Assembly (NCBI RefSeq): GCF_046297595.1
Contig: NZ_JBKBHT010000001.1
Coordinates: forward strand, 806,001-870,000
DNA from: Ferrovibrio sp046297595
GTDB lineage: Bacteria; Pseudomonadota; Alphaproteobacteria; Ferrovibrionales; Ferrovibrionaceae
DNA: 64,000 nucleotides
Direction of reading: 5' to 3'
Below, piece after piece: positions 50,097 through 59,926 of the stretch. The notes beneath the pieces are model-generated. The model made no database searches. It was not told the origin of the DNA and saw only the letters and a list, made by a program, of their open reading frames with translations. Positions within the stretch are counted from its first letter, which is position 1, and each line of letters begins with the position of its first letter. A program made the translations under genes and the position numbers.

Positions 50097-51056
50097 ATGA
50101 CCACCCGTCCCGGTCCCTTCGACCGCGCTGATTTCCCGTTCGCCCTGCGCCTGGTGACCGAGGCTGCCGCGCTGGCCGCCTATGACTGGGTCGGCCGCAG
50201 CAGGAAGGAAGAAGGCGACGGCGCCGCCGTGGATGCCATGCGCAAGGCGCTGGGCCAGATCAACATCAATGCCGTGGTGATGATCGGCGAGGGGGAGAAG
50301 GACCATGCCCCGCTGCTGTATCGCGGCGAACGGATCGGCAGCGGCGAGCCCGAGATCGAGATCGCCGTCGATCCCATCGAGGGCACCACCAACATGGCCA
50401 ACGGCGTCGACAATTCGATGGCCGTATTCGCGCTGGCGCCGCGTGGCGCGATGTTCGACCTCGGCCCCAGCTTCTACATGGACAAGCTGGTGGTGCCGGC
50501 TGCCGCCAAGGGCAAGATCGACCCATCCTGGCCGGTGAAGAAGAAACTGGAGGCGCTGTCTGCCGCGCTGAACAAGCCGGTTTCCGAACTGCGCATCTTC
50601 GTCCTGAACCGCAAGCGCCACCATGCGATGATCAAGGAGATCCACGAGGCCGGCGCCCGCACCATGCTGCAGGAAAACGGCGACGTGGCCGGCGCCTTCA
50701 TGGCGCTGCAGAAGGGCCATAACGTGGATGCTCTGTTCGGCACCGGCGGTTCGCCCGAAGGCGTGATCACCGCGATCTTCACCAAGGCGCTGGGCGGCGA
50801 GTTCTTCGGCCGCGTCGATCCACAGGGCGAGGAAGAGGCCGCCAAGGTGAAGGCATTCGGCCTCGACAGCAGCAAATGGATGAGCGGCGACCAGCTGGTG
50901 AAAAGCGACGATGCCGTCTTCGTGGCATCCGGCATCAATTCCGGCCCGCTCTGCCGTGGCGTGACCATCGAGAAGGGTTTCGCCCGCCTGCACACCGTGA
51001 TCCTGATGGCCAAAACCGGCGCGCGTTACGACCTGGTCAGCCGCCTGCCGCGTTAA
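50097..51056 (+). CDS. glpX: Class II fructose-1,6-bisphosphatase
   Basis: GlpX-type phosphatase of 319 residues that hydrolyses fructose-1,6-bisphosphate (and in some species sedoheptulose-1,7-bisphosphate). Conserved parts are GEGEKDHAPLLYRGERIG with metal-binding acids near residue 63, the VDPIEGTTNMANG core near 90, and FGTGGSPEGVITA near 220. GGAG precedes the ATG. It begins the glpX-pgm-pgi cluster. Confidence 0.96.
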   Translation: MTTRPGPFDRADFPFALRLVTEAAALAAYDWVGRSRKEEGDGAAVDAMRKALGQININAVVMIGEGEKDHAPLLYRGERIGSGEPEIEIAVDPIEGTTNMANGVDNSMAVFALAPRGAMFDLGPSFYMDKLVVPAAAKGKIDPSWPVKKKLEALSAALNKPVSELRIFVLNRKRHHAMIKEIHEAGARTMLQENGDVAGAFMALQKGHNVDALFGTGGSPEGVITAIFTKALGGEFFGRVDPQGEEEAAKVKAFGLDSSKWMSGDQLVKSDDAVFVASGINSGPLCRGVTIEKGFARLHTVILMAKTGARYDLVSRLPR

Positions 51057-51075
51057 ACCAAGCGAGTTGTTGCCG

Positions 51076-52713
51076 ATGAGTCCGCGCGAGGTTGCCATCA
51101 CGCCCTTCGAGGGGCAGAAGCCCGGTACGTCGGGCCTGCGCAAGAAGGTGAATGTCTTCCGCCAGCCGGGCTATCTGGAAGCCTTCGTGCAGTCGGTGTT
51201 CGACACCCAGGCCGACCTGCGCGGCGGTACGCTGGTGCTGGGCGGCGACGGGCGTTTCTTCAACCGCCAGGCCATCCAGGTGATCCTGCGCATGGCGGCG
51301 GCCAACGGTATCGCCCGCATCCTGGTTGGCCGCGCCGGCATCCTCTCCACGCCGGCGGCCAGTGCGGTGATCCGCCGCCACGGCGCTCAGGGCGGTCTGG
51401 TGCTCTCGGCCAGCCATAATCCCGGCGGGCCGGACGGCGATTTCGGCATCAAGTTCAATGTCGGCAATGGCGGCCCGGCGTCCGAGAGCGTGACCGAGGC
51501 GATCTACCAGCGCACCACCCGGATCGACCGCTACCGCGTGTTCGACTATCACGACCTCGATCTCGATCATGTCAGCCTGCAGCATATCAACAGCATGGCG
51601 GTGGAGGTGATCGACCCGGTCGACGATTACGCCGCTTTGCTGGAAACCCTGTTCGATTTCGATGCGATCCGCGCGCTGATCCGGCGGCCCGATTTCCGCT
51701 TCCGCTTCGATGCCATGCATGCCGTGACCGGGCCCTATGCGAAACGCCTGCTGATCGAGATGCTGGGCGCGCCGCATGATGCCGTGATCAACGCCGAGCC
51801 GAAGGAGGATTTTGGCGGTCATCACCCCGATCCCAATCCAGCCCATGCCGAGGAGCTGTATCGCGAAACCGTGCTGGAAGGCCGGCTGGATTTCGCCGCC
51901 GCCTCCGATGGCGATGGCGACCGCAACATGATCCTGGGCAAAGACATCGCCGTGTCACCCAGCGACAGCCTCGCCGTGCTGGCCGCCAATGCGACTTTAG
52001 TGCCCGGTTATGCCAAGGGCATCGCCGGCGTCGCACGCTCGATGCCGACCAGCCGCGCCGCCGATGCGGTGGCCGCCGGCCTGGAGCTCGCCTGTTTCGA
52101 GACACCGACCGGCTGGAAATTCTTCGGCAACTTGCTGGATGCCGGCCGCATCACGTTGTGCGGCGAAGAAAGCTACGGCACATCGTCGGCCCATGTGCGC
52201 GAGAAGGACGGCCTGTGGGCCGTGCTGTTCTGGCTCAACCTGCTGGCGGCGAAGCCCGGCGAAACCGTCGCCTCGCTGCTGGATGCCCATTGGCGACGCT
52301 TTGGCAGGCACTACTACAGCCGCCACGATTACGAAGCGGTGGATGGCAAAGTTGCGGCGGCAGCGTTGCAGCGCCTGCGCGATGCCCTGCCCGGCCTGCC
52401 GGGGAGCCGGATTGGCGAGCTTGTTATTACCGCAGCCGATGATTTCGCCTATACCGATCCCATCGACCGGTCGGTCAGCACGGGCCAGGGCCTGCGCGTG
52501 GTCTGCGGCGAGCAGGCCCGCGTGATCGCGCGCCTCTCGGGCACCGGCACCGAAGGCGCCACCGTGCGACTGTATTTTGAGCTGTTCGAATCCGACCCGG
52601 CGCACCAGCATGATGACGTGCAGGCGCGGATCGCCCCTCTGGTCGACTTCGCCGAACGTATGACCGGCCTGCGCGCAGCCAGCGGGCGCAGCGGCCCCGA
52701 TGTGGTAACCTAG
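51076..52713 (+). CDS. pgm: Alpha-D-glucose phosphoglucomutase
   Basis: Phosphohexomutase of 545 residues that interconverts glucose-1-phosphate and glucose-6-phosphate. The catalytic serine is in VLSASHNPGGPDGD near residue 117, the metal loop is ASDGDGDRN near 282, the sugar-binding loop is CGEESYGTSSAHVREKDG and the phosphate-binding loop is RLSGTGTEGA near the end. The ATG at 51076 is 19 bases after glpX. It links glycogen or polysaccharide precursors to the Pgi step encoded next. Confidence 0.97.
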   Translation: MSPREVAITPFEGQKPGTSGLRKKVNVFRQPGYLEAFVQSVFDTQADLRGGTLVLGGDGRFFNRQAIQVILRMAAANGIARILVGRAGILSTPAASAVIRRHGAQGGLVLSASHNPGGPDGDFGIKFNVGNGGPASESVTEAIYQRTTRIDRYRVFDYHDLDLDHVSLQHINSMAVEVIDPVDDYAALLETLFDFDAIRALIRRPDFRFRFDAMHAVTGPYAKRLLIEMLGAPHDAVINAEPKEDFGGHHPDPNPAHAEELYRETVLEGRLDFAAASDGDGDRNMILGKDIAVSPSDSLAVLAANATLVPGYAKGIAGVARSMPTSRAADAVAAGLELACFETPTGWKFFGNLLDAGRITLCGEESYGTSSAHVREKDGLWAVLFWLNLLAAKPGETVASLLDAHWRRFGRHYYSRHDYEAVDGKVAAAALQRLRDALPGLPGSRIGELVITAADDFAYTDPIDRSVSTGQGLRVVCGEQARVIARLSGTGTEGATVRLYFELFESDPAHQHDDVQARIAPLVDFAERMTGLRAASGRSGPDVVT

Positions 52714-52739
52714 AACCAATACGAACCGACGGAGGAGAG

Positions 52740-54395
52740 ATGACACTGCCGCCGCCGATCGACCAGACCGCCGCCTGGCGCGCCCTCACCGCCCATGCCA
52801 CGGCGATCCGCAACAGGCATCTGCGCGACACCTTCGCCAGCGACCCTGAACGCTTTGGCAAATTCTCGTTCCGCTGCGGCGAGATGCTGCTCGATCTGTC
52901 GCGCCAGCGCATCGAGGGCGAAACGCTGGAGCTGCTGCTGGATCTCGCCCGCGAGGCGCAGGTGGAGAATTGGCGCGACCGCATGCTGCGCGGCGAACAT
53001 ATCAACATCACCGAAGATCGCGCGGTGTTGCATACAGCCCTGCGCCTGCCGGCCGATGCAACGCTGACCGTGGATGGCGTGGATATCGTCGCGCAGGTAC
53101 AGCGCGAACTGGACCGCATGGCCGAGATCATCGCCGCGATCCGCGATGGCATCTGGCGCGGCATCACGGAGAAACCGTTCAGGCATGTGGTCTGCATGGG
53201 CATCGGCGGCTCCGACCTCGGCCCGCGCATGGCGCTGGAGGCCCTGAACGCCGACCGCGACACCGATATCGCGATCCACTGCGTCAGCAACGTGGACGGC
53301 ACCGACATCGCGCGCACGCTGGAGAAGTGCGAGGCCGAGACCACCCTGTTCGTGGTGGCGTCGAAAACCTTCACCACCCAGGAAACCATGGCCAATGCCG
53401 AGACGGCGCGGGCCTGGCTGCAGGAAAAACTCGGCCCCGGCATCATCGACTGGCCGCGGCATTTCATGGGCATCTCGGCCAACACGGCGGTGCCGGGCAA
53501 GTTCGGCATTCCGCCGCACCAGGTATTGCAATTCTGGGATTGGGTCGGCGGCCGCTATTCGCTGTGGTCGGCCATCGGCTTCCCCATCGCCCTGGGCATC
53601 GGGATGGAGAATTTCCGCAGCCTGCTGGCCGGCGCCCACGCCATGGACCGGCATTTCGCCAGCGCGCCGCTGCGCGAGAACCTGCCGGTGCTGATGGCGC
53701 TGGCGGGCGTGTGGAACATCAACTTCCTCGGCCTGACCACGCTTGCCGTGCTGCCCTACGACCAAAGCCTGTGCAAGCTGGCGCCCTATCTGCAGCAGGC
53801 TGACATGGAGAGCAACGGCAAGGGTGTCGACCGGTGGGGCCGGCCGCTCGGCTATGCCACCGGGCCGATCATCTTCGGCGAACCGGGCACCAACGGCCAG
53901 CATTCCTTCTATCAGCTTCTGCACCAGGGACCGCAGCCGGTGGCGGCCGATTTCATCGTGCCGCTGAAGACACGCTATCCGCTGGGCCGCCACCACGACA
54001 TCCTGCTGGCCAATGCCTTCGCCCAGGCCGAGGCGCTGATGCGCGGTCGTACACGGGCGGAGGCCGAGGCCGAATTGCGCGAAGCCGGCATGGCGCCTGA
54101 GCAGGTGGCGATGCTGGCGCCCCACAAGGTCTTCCCCGGCAACCGGCCGAGCACCACCATCGTGCTGCCGAAGCTCGATCCCTATCATTTCGGCATGCTG
54201 ATCGCCCTCTACGAGCACAAAATCTTCGTGCAGGGTATCCTCTGGGGTGTGAATTCCTTCGACCAGTGGGGCGTCGAGCTGGGCAAGCAACTCGCCAAGC
54301 CGATCCTGGAGGAACTGGGCGGCAGCGCCCAGCACCCACATGACGCCGCGACCAGTGCATTGATCGGTCTGGCGCGCGGCCTGCCGCACCCGTAA
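52740..54395 (+). CDS. pgi: Glucose-6-phosphate isomerase
   Basis: Isomerase of 551 residues interconverting glucose-6-phosphate and fructose-6-phosphate. The two PGI signatures are present: IGIGGSDLGPRMA-like (MGIGGSDLGPRMALEAL) near residue 150 and GQHSFYQLLHQG near 385, with the catalytic lysine in VNSFDQWGVELGK near 510. GGAGGAGAG precedes the ATG, 27 bases after pgm. Together with glpX and pgm this completes a gluconeogenic hexose-phosphate set. Confidence 0.97.
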   Translation: MTLPPPIDQTAAWRALTAHATAIRNRHLRDTFASDPERFGKFSFRCGEMLLDLSRQRIEGETLELLLDLAREAQVENWRDRMLRGEHINITEDRAVLHTALRLPADATLTVDGVDIVAQVQRELDRMAEIIAAIRDGIWRGITEKPFRHVVCMGIGGSDLGPRMALEALNADRDTDIAIHCVSNVDGTDIARTLEKCEAETTLFVVASKTFTTQETMANAETARAWLQEKLGPGIIDWPRHFMGISANTAVPGKFGIPPHQVLQFWDWVGGRYSLWSAIGFPIALGIGMENFRSLLAGAHAMDRHFASAPLRENLPVLMALAGVWNINFLGLTTLAVLPYDQSLCKLAPYLQQADMESNGKGVDRWGRPLGYATGPIIFGEPGTNGQHSFYQLLHQGPQPVAADFIVPLKTRYPLGRHHDILLANAFAQAEALMRGRTRAEAEAELREAGMAPEQVAMLAPHKVFPGNRPSTTIVLPKLDPYHFGMLIALYEHKIFVQGILWGVNSFDQWGVELGKQLAKPILEELGGSAQHPHDAATSALIGLARGLPHP

Positions 54396-54456
54396 GATCG
54401 TCGCGCCGAATACGGCGCCGGTGGGGGCCCCGTATCGGGGAGCGCGAGGCGGCCGC

Positions 54457-55599
54457 ATGAGCGAGTCCGATGCCATGCGTCAGGGCATGCGGGAGATCGA
54501 TTTCGTCCTGCATTCGTCGTGGCGTCTGGGGAAAACCATCGTCGCCGGCTGGACCTATCAGGGCAGCCGCATCAGTTTCTGCTTCTCCGAACCCTATAAC
54601 GTGCTGGGGCGTGCCACCGACCTGCCGCGCCTGATCCGCGGCAAGCGCATGATGGGGCCGCGCACCTTTGCCGAAACCTGCAAGGCCCTGCGCGCCCGCG
54701 CGGTGCAGATGGACCTGCCGTTTTCCATCGGCGGCGCCAAGGGCGAGATCAACCCGCTGCTGATCGAAAACCTGGTCAAACGCTATGCGGTGATGGAAAC
54801 CGCCAGCCGCGCGGTGATCTTGTTCGATATCGTGGGATTTTCCAGACATACGCCGCTGGAGCAGGTGGCGCAGCTTTCCTCGCTGGAATATTCGATCAAC
54901 AGCGCGGTCAAACGCATGAATGGCGCCGGCCTGCGCACCGAATTGGCGCGCTCCACCGTGGGCGACGGCTTCTATGTGTGGAATCGCGCCAAGGGACTGG
55001 AGGGCGACCTGCGCTGCTGGCTGGCGCTGCTGCTGATCCTTGCCGACAACGCGCTGGCGCGACAGAAAGGCGATCCCCGTCTGGTGCCCACCCTGCGCGC
55101 GGCCTTTTCCATCGGCAGCCATTTTTCCTATCATCAGGTGGAAGGCACCACGCCGCGTGGCTTTGAATACATCGTCGGCGACGTGACGATCACCCTGGCC
55201 CGCATCATCGCCAAGGCGTTGCCCAACCAGGTGCTGGCAGGATCATTCAACCGCGAACTGCCGCCGAATGCCAAAGAACAGGCCATGGATACACCGGCCT
55301 TCCTGGCCCGCGCCTCGGCGATGGCGGAAAAACTCAACGATGTCGAGATCGGCCGGCTGCCCCTGCTGGCCATGCGCGCCACGCCTACGGGTCCGATTGG
55401 ATCGCGGCAGACTGGCAGCCTGCTCTACCGGATCGGCGACAAGCACGGCTATGTGCATCAGGCGTTCAACATCCGCGCCGTCATCGAACGCGAGGACAGC
55501 GACAGCCTGATGCTGGGGCTTGCGGCGGATCAGCTCAGCGGCTTCGCCGCCGAGGCCGTACCTTACGAGGCCAAAGGCGCGGCGAAGGCGAAGGCCTAG
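54457..55599 (+). CDS. Class III nucleotidyl cyclase-like protein, probably degenerate
   Basis: Protein of 380 residues with a cyclase-homology domain at about 115-330. The two metal-binding aspartates appear as D124 (LFDIVGFSR) and D170 (TVGDGFYVW). The purine-selecting lysine expected before the second aspartate is replaced by serine, and the transition-state asparagine by isoleucine or threonine in GDVTITLARI (R249 remains). It may be inactive or use another nucleotide. The first 110 residues form a separate unrecognised domain. It follows pgi by 61 bases and overlaps the convergent unknown gene by four. Confidence 0.8.
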   Translation: MSESDAMRQGMREIDFVLHSSWRLGKTIVAGWTYQGSRISFCFSEPYNVLGRATDLPRLIRGKRMMGPRTFAETCKALRARAVQMDLPFSIGGAKGEINPLLIENLVKRYAVMETASRAVILFDIVGFSRHTPLEQVAQLSSLEYSINSAVKRMNGAGLRTELARSTVGDGFYVWNRAKGLEGDLRCWLALLLILADNALARQKGDPRLVPTLRAAFSIGSHFSYHQVEGTTPRGFEYIVGDVTITLARIIAKALPNQVLAGSFNRELPPNAKEQAMDTPAFLARASAMAEKLNDVEIGRLPLLAMRATPTGPIGSRQTGSLLYRIGDKHGYVHQAFNIRAVIEREDSDSLMLGLAADQLSGFAAEAVPYEAKGAAKAKA

Positions 55600-57011
55600 G
55601 CCGGCATCTTGTCGATGGCGGCCAGGCCGTCCTTCATCAGTTTGGAGGCGGCAGCGGCACCGCTGACCAGTTCCAGCATGCGCACGGCGCCATAAACCTG
55701 CTGCTTCGCGGCATCCTTGCCCAGGCCATTCAGCTTGCCGGCCTTGATATCGGCAATCAGCGCATTGCCGCCCTGTTCGATCTGGGCGCCCAGCGTCTTC
55801 AGGGTGTTGCCCACATCCTTGTCGGCGCCGATTTCGCCGGCCACCCTGGCGACCTTCTGGATCGCATAGACCCGGTTCTCGGCCGCCACCTTGGCATCGA
55901 AGATCGCCTGCTTGATCGCGGCTTCCTGACCCGGCTCAATGGCACCTGGCGCTTCCAGTGCCGAGAGGATCGCGCCATCGGCGCCATCCAGCACGCCCAC
56001 CTTCACCATGTCGCGCAACTTGGCGCCAGCAGCTTCCATCTCGGGCTGCGGCCCCTCGGCCATGCCATCGGCCTTGAGGCGGCCGATCATGCTGACGAAA
56101 TCGTCCACCATGCCAGCGATGTTGCCGGCCTCGAGCTTGCCGGCATCGGCACGACCGATGGCCTTGAAGAAGCGTTTGCTGTCGCCGGCGATCATGCGGC
56201 GCGCATATTTGCCAGGCTTCAGCCCCTCGATGCCCGTGGGTGCCTCGCCCATCCCGTCGAAGATCGGCAACACCTGGAACGGATTGCTCATGCGCGCGAG
56301 CACGAAGGCGATCATGTAGCCCGGCAGGCCGGCGCCGCTGGCCGCCAGCGCATTGTAATGGTCCTTGATCGCCTCGACTTGTTCATCCAGCAGCTTGCCG
56401 ACCGGTTTGGGCGAGAGTTCGACGCGCAGTTCTTCCAGCGGGCCGGCAATCTCCAGCATGCCCATCATGTCGGCCAGGTCGAGAAACACGGTTTCGCCGC
56501 CCAGTTTCGCCACCAGCTCGGCGCGATAATCCGCCTCGCTCTCGGCGCGACTGATCTCTTCGCGCAGACGCCGTGCGGCGATACCCCACAGGGTGGCGCC
56601 CAGCTTGGCGATGCGCGGATCGGCCGTGGCGCCGATGGCCGGCGCCTGGGAGGCGCGCAGGCTGGCTTCCAGCTCCTTCACCGCCGCCTGATCCAGGCAT
56701 TGCAGCATGAAATCCCAGCAGGGCGCGAGCGAGGTGCGCGCGATGCGGCCGAACTGCTTGTCGCCATCCTCGGGCAGGATCAGCAGGTCCTCAAAGGGAT
56801 GGCAGAAAATGCGCTGCAGCGTCAGGTGCCGCGGCGGCCGGGTCTTGGCCAGGCGCGGGCGCAGGGTGCCCAGCGCCGCATCGGCCATCGCCGCCGAGAG
56901 TACCACGGCGCGCGAACGTTCGATCAGCAGGGTGAGCTGGGCGACCTTCTCGTCGGGAATCTCGAACAGCTTACGCTCGATATCCCGCAGTTCGGAAGCA
57001 AGATCGGTCAT
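55596..57011 (-). CDS. Large helical protein of unknown function
   Basis: Protein of 471 residues, mostly helical and alanine-rich, with no signal peptide and no clear membrane segment. A basic, aromatic RPPRHLTLQRIFCHPFEDLL segment lies near residue 60, and the C-terminal 150 residues look like a repetitive helical bundle. The start codon overlaps the stop of the gene upstream (ATGA at 57008-57011), so both are made together. I recognise no family. It is convergent with the cyclase-like gene, which may be its partner. Confidence 0.75.
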   Translation of the reverse strand: MTDLASELRDIERKLFEIPDEKVAQLTLLIERSRAVVLSAAMADAALGTLRPRLAKTRPPRHLTLQRIFCHPFEDLLILPEDGDKQFGRIARTSLAPCWDFMLQCLDQAAVKELEASLRASQAPAIGATADPRIAKLGATLWGIAARRLREEISRAESEADYRAELVAKLGGETVFLDLADMMGMLEIAGPLEELRVELSPKPVGKLLDEQVEAIKDHYNALAASGAGLPGYMIAFVLARMSNPFQVLPIFDGMGEAPTGIEGLKPGKYARRMIAGDSKRFFKAIGRADAGKLEAGNIAGMVDDFVSMIGRLKADGMAEGPQPEMEAAGAKLRDMVKVGVLDGADGAILSALEAPGAIEPGQEAAIKQAIFDAKVAAENRVYAIQKVARVAGEIGADKDVGNTLKTLGAQIEQGGNALIADIKAGKLNGLGKDAAKQQVYGAVRMLELVSGAAAASKLMKDGLAAIDKMPA

Positions 57012-58117
57012 ATCCGCCTCCGTTTCGTGGTTTCGACGCGGCGTATCATTTCGATGTCGAGCACTCCGGAATTCCACCCCTCGAGAGCGCGAACCTGCAT
57101 GCGCGTGCTTTCCTGCATCGCTTTCATGTTGGGTCGGTCCATGGCTTCCTTTTCGGGAATGATCGGCAGAACTCGATAAATTTCCGTTACCGCCGCACGC
57201 TGGCTGTCGCGGTCGCGGTCCTCAACATCCTTCCACAGCAGGATAATGAATTCCCAGCCATCGACCGTCCACCACAAACGCTCGACATCGCGCTGGAAAT
57301 TCGCGATCGCCTTGTCCCAATTGGCCAGCACGCGATCGGCATATTCCACCGGACGCACCGCCGCCGAGGCCAGATCGCGGGCGAAGTCGTCAGTGAACTG
57401 AGCCACCCGCGCCACGCCGCGCGCCAGATAGGCGGCCTCGGACTTGTCGGTATCGGCCCATTGCGTCAGGTTGTCGGCCAGATCGGCGATGCCGCCGATC
57501 AGGCGGCGCACCCGGCACTGCTTCTGCATGCCGGGCATGCCCAGCGGCGCCAGATAGCCGCCCCAGCGCTCCAGCCGTTCGTATAATTCGTTGGCGGTCA
57601 TGCCCAGGCCCTTGGCGATGACGCCCAGACCGCTCTTGATCCGCTCACGCCCGGCAGCCGTGGTGAAATCCGACACGTTCAGGTTCATCTGGCCGCCGGA
57701 CAGTTTTTCCAGCGCCGATTTGAACAGATAGTAGCGGGTGAGCAGGACCTCGTTTTCCTCGTCGGTCATGCTTTCTTCCGCGGCGCGCTGCGCCTCGGGC
57801 CCGGCCAGGCCGGTGCGGGCGGTTTCCATCGTGGCGGCACGGATATCCGGCGGCAGGCAGGAATTGCGCGCCAGGATCGCCTCCTGCAATGCGCGATCAT
57901 GCATGGTGAGCGAGAATATCTCGGGCACGTCCTTCCAGCGGATAACGTAGTTGCCCTTCACGCCGGAGAAGGCGGAAACGGTGAGTTCGAGATTGTCGCG
58001 GCTGTCCATGCGCACGCGCGCCTGACTGAGCGCCGGCGTGGTGAAGGCCACGGCCGTGCCGCGCTCCTCGAATTTCGTGGGCTGGAACTGCGACCCAGCG
58101 CCTTTTGGAAAATTCAT
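57008..58117 (-). CDS. Protein of unknown function, partner of the downstream helical protein
   Basis: Protein of 369 residues without signal peptide. An N-terminal half begins with strands (RVRMDSRDNLELTVSAF, VIRWKDVPEIFSLT), followed by a helical region with conserved-looking NELYERLERWGGYL near 180 and tryptophan-rich VERLWWTVDGWEF near 285. The C-terminus is charged. It is translationally coupled to the 471-residue protein and is first in the pair. No catalytic motif is visible. The N-terminal KFEERGTAV-like part faintly resembles PilZ-type or nucleotide-binding strands, but I do not claim that. Confidence 0.75.
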   Translation of the reverse strand: MNFPKGAGSQFQPTKFEERGTAVAFTTPALSQARVRMDSRDNLELTVSAFSGVKGNYVIRWKDVPEIFSLTMHDRALQEAILARNSCLPPDIRAATMETARTGLAGPEAQRAAEESMTDEENEVLLTRYYLFKSALEKLSGGQMNLNVSDFTTAAGRERIKSGLGVIAKGLGMTANELYERLERWGGYLAPLGMPGMQKQCRVRRLIGGIADLADNLTQWADTDKSEAAYLARGVARVAQFTDDFARDLASAAVRPVEYADRVLANWDKAIANFQRDVERLWWTVDGWEFIILLWKDVEDRDRDSQRAAVTEIYRVLPIIPEKEAMDRPNMKAMQESTRMQVRALEGWNSGVLDIEMIRRVETTKRRRI

Positions 58118-58200
58118 CCCCCACGCCCGACGGTAGAATAGCGGAAACCCCGGAGCTACTTAACCACAAGGCGGGGAAAGCGCAAAGAACCAGACCCGGC

Positions 58201-58629
58201 CTAGCCGAGCCAGAGACGAGATTTTTCGATCACGCGGTGGGTTTCTTCCCAAAGATCAAGTTTATGCAACTCGGCCGGGTCGACCCAGGCGGCGGCGGCG
58301 GCGTCATCGCCGGCCACGACCTCGCCCCCGACCCAGCGGGCGGCATAGTCGATGATCGTATAGTGGTACAGGATACGGCCGTCCGGCGCGGTCTGGACGG
58401 AATCGATCACATCGACCAGCCCGAGCAGTTCGATCCGCACCCCGGTTTCCTCGGCGATTTCGCGGTGGATGCCCTGGGCCACCGTCTCGCCCAGATGCTG
58501 CGCCCCACCGGGCAAGCTCCAGATGCCGGCGCGCGGGGGCTTGCCGCGCTGCACCATCAGAACCTTGCCATCCTTCCAAACGATGGCACCCAGGCCGACC
58601 AGCGGCTGCGCGGGGTATTCACGGACCAT
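58201..58629 (-). CDS. Nudix hydrolase
   Basis: Protein of 142 residues with a perfect Nudix box G-x5-E-x7-REIAEETGV (from GAQHLGETVAQG) near residues 40-62. Such enzymes cleave nucleoside diphosphates linked to another group; the neighbouring LPGGAQHLGE and the C-terminal W-rich region are common in ADP-ribose or MutT-like hydrolases. Substrate cannot be told. It is divergent from the P450 gene and directly follows the unknown pair on the same strand after 82 bases. Confidence 0.92.
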   Translation of the reverse strand: MVREYPAQPLVGLGAIVWKDGKVLMVQRGKPPRAGIWSLPGGAQHLGETVAQGIHREIAEETGVRIELLGLVDVIDSVQTAPDGRILYHYTIIDYAARWVGGEVVAGDDAAAAAWVDPAELHKLDLWEETHRVIEKSRLWLG

Positions 58630-58702
58630 CGTTTCGTCTCCATACTGGCCGGCATAAACAATTGCTGCGCCAGAATAGCAAAAAAGAGCGGGAGGATATG
58701 CG

Positions 58703-59926
58703 GTGACGATCCAGTTCGATGCCCATGATGCCGCCGTGATCGCCGATCCCTATCCGGCGCTGGCCCGCCTGCGCCGGGACGATCCGGTGCACTGGAGCAA
58801 ACGGCTGGGCGGCTGGATGCTGACGCGGCATGACGATATCCGCGCCTCCCTGCGCGATCCGCGCCTGTCATCGGATCGCATGCGCCCCTTTTTCGCCCAT
58901 CTGCCCGATGAAACCCGCACCGGTCTGGCGGATCTGGACGCGCATATGGCCCTGTGGGCTGTGTTCAACGACCCGCCCATCCATACCCGCCTGCGCGGGC
59001 TGATGAACCGGGCCTTCACCTCGTCTGCCGTGGCTGCCCTACGGCCGCGGATCGAACAGATCGTGCATGGCCTGGTCGACGACCTGCTGCAGCAAAACGA
59101 AGCGGATTTCATCCAGGCCTTCGCCTATCCCCTGCCCGCCACCGTGATCGCCGCCCTGTTGGGCGTACCGCAGCAGGATGTGGACCTTTTGAAACACTGG
59201 TCGGACGACCTGGGCAGCTTTGTGCTCACCTCGCGACTTTCGCCCGACAAATACGCCCGCGCCAATGGCGCGATTGCCGAGATGAACGCGTATTTCGGCG
59301 CGCTGGTCGAGGAACGCCGGAAAAAGCCGCGCGAGGATGTCATAACCGGCCTGGCCATGGCCGCAGAGCGCGGCGATTTCCTCAGCCGTGATGAACTTGT
59401 GGCGGCTTGCGTGCTGCTGCTGTTTGCCGGACATGAAACGACCACGCATCTGCTGGGCAACGGCCTGCTGGCCCTGTTGCGGCATCCGAACCAGATGCAG
59501 ATGCTGCGCGAGAACCGCGGCGACTCAACCATGGCTGCCAACATGGTGGAAGAGATGCTGCGCTGGGATGGCCCGTCACTGGCGCAGGTACGCGTGGTGG
59601 CCGAAGACTACGAACTGCGCGGCAAGATGATGCGCAAGGGCGACCGGGTGTTCCAGATGCTGGCGGCGGCCAATCGCGACCCGGAGGCATTCGGCGACCC
59701 CGACCGTTTCGACATCGCGCGTACCGACAGCAGCCGCCACATCACCTTTGGCTTCGGCATCCATTTCTGCATCGGCGCGCCACTGGCCCGGCTGGAAGGC
59801 CAGGTCGCGTTCCCGATCCTGCTGGAGCGGCTGGGCGAGATCGCCCTGGCCGCCCCGCCGGACTGGAGCGATTCAATCGTGGTGCGCGGCCTGAATCGCC
59901 TGCAGATCGCCTATTCGGCGGCCTGA
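58703..59926 (+). CDS. Cytochrome P450 (CYP107-like)
   Basis: Soluble class I P450 of 407 residues. The I-helix oxygen-activation motif is LLFAGHETTTHL near residue 242, the ExxR motif is EEMLR at 283-287, and the heme cysteine is C356 in FGFGIHFCIGAP. GTG at 58703 is the start, preceded by GGGAGGA; the ATG five bases before is out of frame. Ferredoxin and ferredoxin reductase partners are not adjacent. It overlaps the convergent molybdenum-hydroxylase gene by 16 bases. Confidence 0.95.
   Translation: MTIQFDAHDAAVIADPYPALARLRRDDPVHWSKRLGGWMLTRHDDIRASLRDPRLSSDRMRPFFAHLPDETRTGLADLDAHMALWAVFNDPPIHTRLRGLMNRAFTSSAVAALRPRIEQIVHGLVDDLLQQNEADFIQAFAYPLPATVIAALLGVPQQDVDLLKHWSDDLGSFVLTSRLSPDKYARANGAIAEMNAYFGALVEERRKKPREDVITGLAMAAERGDFLSRDELVAACVLLLFAGHETTTHLLGNGLLALLRHPNQMQMLRENRGDSTMAANMVEEMLRWDGPSLAQVRVVAEDYELRGKMMRKGDRVFQMLAAANRDPEAFGDPDRFDIARTDSSRHITFGFGIHFCIGAPLARLEGQVAFPILLERLGEIALAAPPDWSDSIVVRGLNRLQIAYSAA

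Noticed and set aside
49185..51143. Reverse ORF of 652 residues opposite DUF1194 and glpX
   Set aside because: Both forward genes are certain. The reverse frame spans two genes and their gap without any domain.
52710..54476. Reverse ORF of 588 residues opposite pgi
   Set aside because: pgi carries both family signatures; the reverse frame is an antisense shadow.
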